This document shows positions 59,642-64,000 of a stretch of DNA of 64,000 nt, in pieces. The notes below the pieces were generated by a model. That model ran no database searches. It saw only the letters and a list, made by a program, of their open reading frames with translations, and had not been told where the DNA came from. The position numbers and the translations under genes were made by a program. Origin of the DNA: JAUILH01 sp965230535 (GTDB taxonomy: Bacteria; Bacteroidota; Bacteroidia; Flavobacteriales_D; JAUILH01); contig OZ246010.1 of assembly GCA_965230535.1 (NCBI GenBank), forward strand, positions 1,922,001 to 1,986,000, read 5' to 3'. Numbering within the stretch: the stretch's first letter is position 1; each line of letters opens with the position of its first letter.

Positions 59642-61394
59642 CATACTATGTTTTGTTGCTCTGTTTGGAATGGGGCAATTGGTGAACGCTCAAATTGATC
59701 TTGAAACCGGTATAAGTCTTGATGTACATGCGATTTCCATATTCAACGATATCGATTCTCCTTTGCCATTAACCGTGCAACAAGACGATAATCGCGATTT
59801 GATAGAATTTCACCCTGAGAGCTTTAAGATTACTTCAGGTTTTGCACCCGGCTACTACCTTAATGGCAAGTTCAGAGGTGGGTTTTACTTTGGAACCAAG
59901 GCCAGAATTCAGGTTCAAAATGTTCAGGTAAACGGTCTCTCAAATTATACAGATGATTATTACACCGACAATTATGGTACTTTAAGCGACTATCTAAGCA
60001 ATAACCCCGGATCAAGTGAAAGCGACTACAATAGTATGATAGATGGACATAAGTCTGCCAACTCTCATGCATTTTCGATAAGAGCTACACGCATAAACCC
60101 ATTCCTTGAATTGACTTTTGGCTATCGTTTTAATGCCTATAAGTCTACCAGACCATTTGTTGAATTAAACGCTGGTTTCGGGCTGGCCGAAATGTCGATA
60201 AGAGATAAAGAAGTTGATCATCCTGGCTTTTTCGTTGATCCGGATTTTTTCACCGCACTATCTATTAGTTCCAGTACTTTTGTGATGAGGCCTTCCTTTG
60301 GAATTGAAGTGAAAAACTACAAATTCTATGGAACATTGTCCATCCCAATGAGCAAAGAAAGTTTGTTCTCCTCTACAGACATTAACTACATCAATGGCGT
60401 ATCATTTTCAAGCAAAACATCATTACCGTATGACTATTTTGTACAATTTGAATTGGGTGTTGGCAGACGTTTCCAAACTCCCTTGCGAAAAAAAGACGCA
60501 AGCTATGGACACGTAAAAGACCTGACTTTCCTCTACCCGGAGAAAAGAGATGTCAAACATTGGGAGTTTGGTATTAATGGAGGCTATCTGTTTAAGAATA
60601 TGGACATTGACGATGAAATAGAGTTGGTTTCCTTAACAGAAGAAAAAAGAATCATCAATGGCGTTGAACGGGATGGCTTGGCAATGGAACGTGCACAGAT
60701 CAACGATTTTATCATAGAAAAAGTACGTTCCTTACCACACTTGGGCTTCTATTCTACAGCACATTTGGGCAATTGGTTTATTCAGGGAGAAGTTGCCTAT
60801 ACTAACGTACAAATCAAGCAGGAAACCCAAATCAATACCGGGTATTATGTTAGACAATCTAATGGCACTTACTATTTCGACAATTCATCCTATCAGGGTT
60901 CCAGTGATGCATTTTTCGAAAAGTCATTTCACATGATTCCAACACAGATAAATGTGGGTTGGAGAAGAGAGTTTGGTTTTTTCATCGGCACCGGATGGCA
61001 GTTTTTACTTCCCACATCCAATTTCAGACATCAAAATGAGGTCAACTCAGCACATGTTATACACGATTTCAACCTGATACTTAACGGTGATGAAACACCT
61101 GAAACTATGCAGAATAATTACATTAACAGGGGTGTCAATTATTTCCGGGTCTCAGATGCAGAAGATTATCTGGAAGAAGTTCAACAAGATTTCCAAACTT
61201 TTGAAAACAGTGATTTAAGAAAAGAGTCGCTTCCAATAGTCGCCCAGGTGGTTGACCTTGGTTTTTCCTTCACTTCAAAAAGAGTGACTGCCCGTATGGA
61301 TATTCAATTTAGTCTTGATTGGAAAGGGCGCACCATTTTCGATGGCTTGTTCGCAATGGGAGGGTCTGTTCAGTACATGCTCTGGGGGAGATAA
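59619..61394 (+). CDS. Exported outer-membrane barrel protein coupled to the WD40-caspase gene
   Basis: A 591-residue protein from ATG 59619, which lies inside the caspase gene and gives a signal peptide ending VNAQ; an earlier in-frame start at 59508 would lack one. The body is beta-rich with many aromatic residues, in two similar-sized halves (GYYLNGKFRGGFYFGTKAR and LEVTFGYR-type strands; then WEFGINGGYLFKNMDIDDE and a late HMIPTQINVGWRREFGFFIG), consistent with an outer-membrane barrel. I do not recognise a named family. The 23-base overlap implies translational coupling, so the two products may act together at the outer membrane or periplasm. Confidence 0.75.
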   Translation: MISKYISNILCFVALFGMGQLVNAQIDLETGISLDVHAISIFNDIDSPLPLTVQQDDNRDLIEFHPESFKITSGFAPGYYLNGKFRGGFYFGTKARIQVQNVQVNGLSNYTDDYYTDNYGTLSDYLSNNPGSSESDYNSMIDGHKSANSHAFSIRATRINPFLELTFGYRFNAYKSTRPFVELNAGFGLAEMSIRDKEVDHPGFFVDPDFFTALSISSSTFVMRPSFGIEVKNYKFYGTLSIPMSKESLFSSTDINYINGVSFSSKTSLPYDYFVQFELGVGRRFQTPLRKKDASYGHVKDLTFLYPEKRDVKHWEFGINGGYLFKNMDIDDEIELVSLTEEKRIINGVERDGLAMERAQINDFIIEKVRSLPHLGFYSTAHLGNWFIQGEVAYTNVQIKQETQINTGYYVRQSNGTYYFDNSSYQGSSDAFFEKSFHMIPTQINVGWRREFGFFIGTGWQFLLPTSNFRHQNEVNSAHVIHDFNLILNGDETPETMQNNYINRGVNYFRVSDAEDYLEEVQQDFQTFENSDLRKESLPIVAQVVDLGFSFTSKRVTARMDIQFSLDWKGRTIFDGLFAMGGSVQYMLWGR

Positions 61395-61424
61395 TCTTTC
61401 CCTGCTTATTATTAAATTTGATTT

Positions 61425-62444
61425 GTGAGATCAGCAACTAAAGACAAACTAAGCATTCTTAAGTCCTATGGGTTTGTCCGTATGTTCAATGCTGTAAAAC
61501 TTGTGTCGAGTTATTATTGGTCTCGCATCACAAAATCAGGAAAAGTTTGGGGATCACCTATGGCGGCCTCAATTGAGCCAACAACTTCATGCAATTTAAG
61601 ATGTCCTGAATGTCCAAGCGGACTCAGACAATTCAGCAGAGCAACTGGTAACATAAAATCTGATCAGGGCAAGATCATGATTGACAAACTGGCCAAAACA
61701 GTCGGGTACATCAACTTCTATTTCCAGGGAGAACCATTGATCAGTCCTCATTTCTATGATTTAGTTGCCCATGCAAGGCGTAAAAAAATCTATACAAGCA
61801 CCAGTACCAATGCACACTTTTTGAATGCAGAAAACTGTCAGAAAATTCTGGATTCAGGACTTAATCGTTTGATCATTTCTATTGATGGGACAACTCAAAA
61901 AACCTATGAACAATATAGGAAAGAGGGTTCTCTGGAAAAGGTTATAGATGGCGCCAAACGCATGGTTAAATTGCGAGACGAGCAAAAAGCGCCTTTGTTT
62001 ATCATTTTTCAATTTTTAGTGGTAAAGCCAAATGAACATCAAACCAATGATGTGTTGGAACTCGCAAAAGAGATTGGCATTGATGAAGTCAGATTCAAAA
62101 CGGCCCAACTTTATGATTACAAAAACGGGCATGAGCTTATGCCGGAGCAAGACAAGTATAGTCGCTATAGATTACGAAAGGATGGAACTTACAAAGTAAA
62201 AGGCATACAGGGGAATCACTGTTGGCGAATGTGGAGTTCGAGTGTCATTACCTGGGATGGAGATATGGTACCTTGTTGTTTCGACAAAGATGCCGTTCAT
62301 AAAATGGGCAATCTGGTAAAACGAGAACTAAAAGAAATCTGGCACGCTCCGGCTTATCAAAATTTCAGAAAACAAGTCCTAAAAGACCGAGATGCCATAG
62401 AAATCTGTCGAAACTGCTCCGAAGGAACAAAAGTCTGGTCATAA
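61425..62444 (+). CDS. Radical SAM protein with SPASM domain
   Basis: A 339-residue cytoplasmic enzyme. Radical SAM cluster Cys are at 56, 60 and 63 (TTSCNLRCPECPSG), followed by a barrel with FYFQGEPLISPHFY and RLIISIDGTTQKTYEQYR. The C-terminal SPASM part carries auxiliary-cluster Cys in GNHCWRMWSSSVITW, VPCCFDKDAVHKMGNL and IEICRNCSEGT. Such enzymes modify peptides or act on small substrates; no precursor peptide gene is seen nearby. GTG 61425 lies right after a TAAATTTG box, so transcription may instead begin close to it and favour the ATG at codon 20 (61482). Confidence 0.9.
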   Translation: MRSATKDKLSILKSYGFVRMFNAVKLVSSYYWSRITKSGKVWGSPMAASIEPTTSCNLRCPECPSGLRQFSRATGNIKSDQGKIMIDKLAKTVGYINFYFQGEPLISPHFYDLVAHARRKKIYTSTSTNAHFLNAENCQKILDSGLNRLIISIDGTTQKTYEQYRKEGSLEKVIDGAKRMVKLRDEQKAPLFIIFQFLVVKPNEHQTNDVLELAKEIGIDEVRFKTAQLYDYKNGHELMPEQDKYSRYRLRKDGTYKVKGIQGNHCWRMWSSSVITWDGDMVPCCFDKDAVHKMGNLVKRELKEIWHAPAYQNFRKQVLKDRDAIEICRNCSEGTKVWS

Positions 62445-62471
62445 AACTCTAAAAATTAATATCTTGGGAGA

Positions 62472-63284
62472 ATGACAGAAAAAAAGCTCAGCGTTAACGA
62501 AAACAACATTGCGTATTGGGACAATGAACTTGATTCTGAATTCACACTGCTTTTCATACATGGAAACTCGCTCTCTAAAGAGTCGTTTGCAAAACAATTC
62601 GAAGGAACTCCCTCCCATCGATACATTGCTGTAGACTTACCAGGACACGGGTCCAGCGATAGGTCCAAAAATCCTGAAGAAGACTATACAGTGCCTGGTT
62701 TTTCGACAACATTGTGTTCTTTCTTAAGTGCATTGAATCTGAAAAACGTGGTTCTTGTAGGACATTCTCTCGGTGGTCACATTGCCATTGAAATGGCAAA
62801 CTCCCTAAACTCTTTAAAAGGTCTGGTAATTTTTGGGACACCGCCATTGGCCATTCCACCTGATATGGCCAGCGCATTTTTACCTAACCCGGCCATGGCT
62901 GCTGCATTTAAGGGTGAATTATCTCAGGAAGAAACAAACCTGCTGGCTCAGGCTTTCTGTTCAGATCAGGCATTGACCCAAAATCTGGCAAGACAGATCA
63001 ATCAGACGGACCCCAATTCCAGAACATCAATTGGAGCTTCAATCGGGCAATTGAATTATACTGATGAAATCGTTATTTGTAAAGATTTGTCCGTTGATTT
63101 TGCAGTGCTTCATGGTGCCAAAGACCCACTGGTGAATCAGGATTATTTTAGCTCTAAATTTCCTAAAATGTGGAAAGGAGCTGTTCAAATTATTCAGGAA
63201 GCAGGTCATTCAATACAATTGGAAACTCCTGAAGAATTCTCGGAAATACTAAGTGCATATTTGAATGATTTATCCAACACATAA
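62472..63284 (+). CDS. Alpha/beta-fold hydrolase
   Basis: A 270-residue cytoplasmic hydrolase with the nucleophile elbow VGHSLGGHIA (Ser99), oxyanion-hole region FIHGNSLSKES, the acid in VLHGAKDPLVNQD and the final His in EAGHSIQLETPEEF. The PGHG stretch (AVDLPGHGSSDR) is typical of esterase and peptidase-like members. Substrate cannot be inferred. It lies 27 bases after the radical SAM gene and probably shares its transcript. Confidence 0.92.
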   Translation: MTEKKLSVNENNIAYWDNELDSEFTLLFIHGNSLSKESFAKQFEGTPSHRYIAVDLPGHGSSDRSKNPEEDYTVPGFSTTLCSFLSALNLKNVVLVGHSLGGHIAIEMANSLNSLKGLVIFGTPPLAIPPDMASAFLPNPAMAAAFKGELSQEETNLLAQAFCSDQALTQNLARQINQTDPNSRTSIGASIGQLNYTDEIVICKDLSVDFAVLHGAKDPLVNQDYFSSKFPKMWKGAVQIIQEAGHSIQLETPEEFSEILSAYLNDLSNT

Positions 63285-63357
63285 GGCTTCAATATTCTGC
63301 TGGTATAAAATCTGTATTTGAAGCAAACTTTCCTGAGAAAAATCCGTATAATCTTGT

Positions 63358-63696
63358 ATGCTTAGGACCATTTTTGAAAAACACAGCAATGCCCATTTAA
63401 TAGAAATCATTGAATTGGAAGATGCTTATACAGAAGAAGCCAAGCAAGTCGCTCTGGAACTGTTAAACGAACGCCATGTTTTGCCTAGCAGTCAGAAAAC
63501 AATGGCCATGGATTTTTGGCGCGAAAAGATCAAAGATGAATTCCGAACTCTTATCAAAAAAAAGCCTGAGTTTTCGAGCGCCTATTTGAACGATGAGGAA
63601 TTCAAAGTCCTTTTCGAAGAAGCTTATGATTACCATATGGAACGTCAGGAGCTTTTCGAAATTGACATCACCAAATATTGGGCAGCTATTTTATAA
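63358..63696 (+). CDS. Small helical protein, unknown function
   Basis: A 112-residue soluble protein, charged and helical throughout (for example IIELEDAYTEEAKQVALELL and YLNDEEFKVLFEEAYDYHME). No signal peptide, membrane helix or known motif is visible. A weak TAATCTTG box lies just upstream. It sits between the hydrolase and a peptidase gene and could be an independent gene. Confidence 0.6.
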   Translation: MLRTIFEKHSNAHLIEIIELEDAYTEEAKQVALELLNERHVLPSSQKTMAMDFWREKIKDEFRTLIKKKPEFSSAYLNDEEFKVLFEEAYDYHMERQELFEIDITKYWAAIL

Positions 63697-63745
63697 TCAA
63701 CGATTCATTTTTGATAAGCGGTTAACACTCTTTCAAGTATTACGC

Positions 63746-63753
63746 TAACTTTG
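63746..63753 (+). promoter_or_regulatory. Possible -7 box (TAACTTTG) before the S41 peptidase
   Basis: TAACTTTG is an exact TAnnTTTG match 9 bases before the ATG at 63763; no TTTG is at the right distance upstream. Confidence 0.35.
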
Positions 63754-63762
63754 CCTCCATTG

Positions 63763-64000
63763 ATGGATTCAAAACAAAGAACCATAGCACTCATGCCTCT
63801 TTTTTTATCAATCGCTGTTGCGATAGGTTTTGCCATGGGTCATTATTTCAATGACACCAGCATTGCCAAAGAAGAAAAGGAGCAAATGGTAAAACTAAAT
63901 GCCATTATCAATTACGTTGAGGGCAATTATGTAGATGAAGTAAAACGGGAAGATCTGATTGAAAAATCTATTTCCGCCATGTTGTATGAATTGGATCCTC
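63763..64000 (+). CDS. S41-family C-terminal processing peptidase (N-terminal part)
   Basis: The ORF from the ATG at 63763 runs off the window end after 79 codons. The N-terminus has an uncleaved-looking membrane segment (MPLFLSIAVAIGFAMGHYF), then KLNAIINYVEGNYVDEVKRE and a helix with SISAMLYELDP, which is the usual start of CtpA/Tsp-type S41 peptidases before the PDZ domain (xxLDPHSxY pattern). The PDZ and catalytic Ser-Lys part lie outside the window, so activity cannot be checked. Confidence 0.82.
   Translation, partial: MDSKQRTIALMPLFLSIAVAIGFAMGHYFNDTSIAKEEKEQMVKLNAIINYVEGNYVDEVKREDLIEKSISAMLYELDP

Noticed and set aside
56696..61394. WD40-caspase as an anti-phage defence system
   Set aside because: It has a signal peptide, no nearby reverse transcriptase, cyclase, nuclease or other defence genes, and sits among core genes.
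61425..62444. Radical SAM gene as part of a RiPP cluster
   Set aside because: No short precursor peptide, leader-binding domain or peptidase/exporter pair lies next to it; the alpha/beta hydrolase alone is not enough.
1..64000. tRNA, rRNA, CRISPR, insertion sequences, prophage, replication origin
   Set aside because: I looked for cloverleaf-like stretches, regular short repeats, transposase or integrase genes and DnaA-box clusters and found none that hold up; a scan with dedicated software was not possible here.

Overview
The window reads as a chromosomal segment of a Bacteroidota bacterium, most likely of the order Flavobacteriales. The signs are: predicted promoters of the Bacteroidota type (TTTG about 19 bases before TAnnTTTG), little use of Shine-Dalgarno sites, the nadK / DUF6089 / uppS / bamA / ompH order, many proteins with carboxypeptidase-regulatory or TonB-plug domains, and many exported proteins whose signal peptides end in A-Q. 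It is densely coded, with about 54 genes. I see no rRNA, tRNA, CRISPR array, insertion sequence or prophage, and base usage looks even throughout, so this is mostly core genome with lineage-specific envelope and signalling genes.

Layout. 1-8.9 kb: an envelope-assembly run on the plus strand (NAD kinase, two DUF6089 barrels, UppS, BamA, two OmpH/Skp-like chaperones, a terminator, then glutamate racemase and a lipoprotein). 8.9-11.7 kb: a minus-strand group (gamma-carbonic-anhydrase-like protein, coiled-coil protein, transglutaminase-like protein). 11.8-19.9 kb: DUF3108 protein, tryptophan 2,3-dioxygenase, M23 peptidase lipoprotein, TonB-dependent receptor and three exported proteins of unknown role. 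19.9-24.8 kb: IspG, then a divergent pair made of a lactate/malate dehydrogenase-family enzyme and a DAACS transporter. 24.8-26.4 kb: a SAM-I riboswitch, a Cys-codon-rich leader ORF and homoserine dehydrogenase. 26.4-28.6 kb: HMA protein, Nfu, a START-like protein and a stand-alone TonB plug protein. 28.7-42.2 kb: a signalling-rich stretch with two TPR-SpoIIE phosphatases, an ECF-type sigma factor overlapping a membrane partner, a TPR-LuxR-type regulator, an NHL protein and a duplicated KPxIYLYP-domain protein. 42.3-46.3 kb: sucAB. 46.3-49.4 kb: small protein, TIGR01777 epimerase, S8 protease. 49.5-54.2 kb: an RND exporter, RfbA and polyprenyl synthase in one overlapping operon. 54.3-61.4 kb: DUF5686 protein, divergent from a WD40-caspase gene that overlaps an outer-membrane protein gene. 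61.4-64 kb: radical SAM/SPASM protein, alpha/beta hydrolase, small protein and the start of an S41 peptidase.

How it fits together. Isoprenoid supply (IspG, polyprenyl synthase, UppS), peptidoglycan (MurI, M23) and outer-membrane assembly (BamA, Skp-like proteins, DUF6089, DUF5686, TonB receptor) dominate. Central metabolism is represented by sucAB, the dehydrogenase-transporter pair and homoserine dehydrogenase. The most distinctive points are the layered control region upstream of homoserine dehydrogenase, the exported WD40-caspase with an EF-hand-like loop coupled to an outer-membrane protein, the RND-RfbA-prenyl synthase operon, and the tandem KPxIYLYP protein. All functions are read from sequence motifs; no database search was run.
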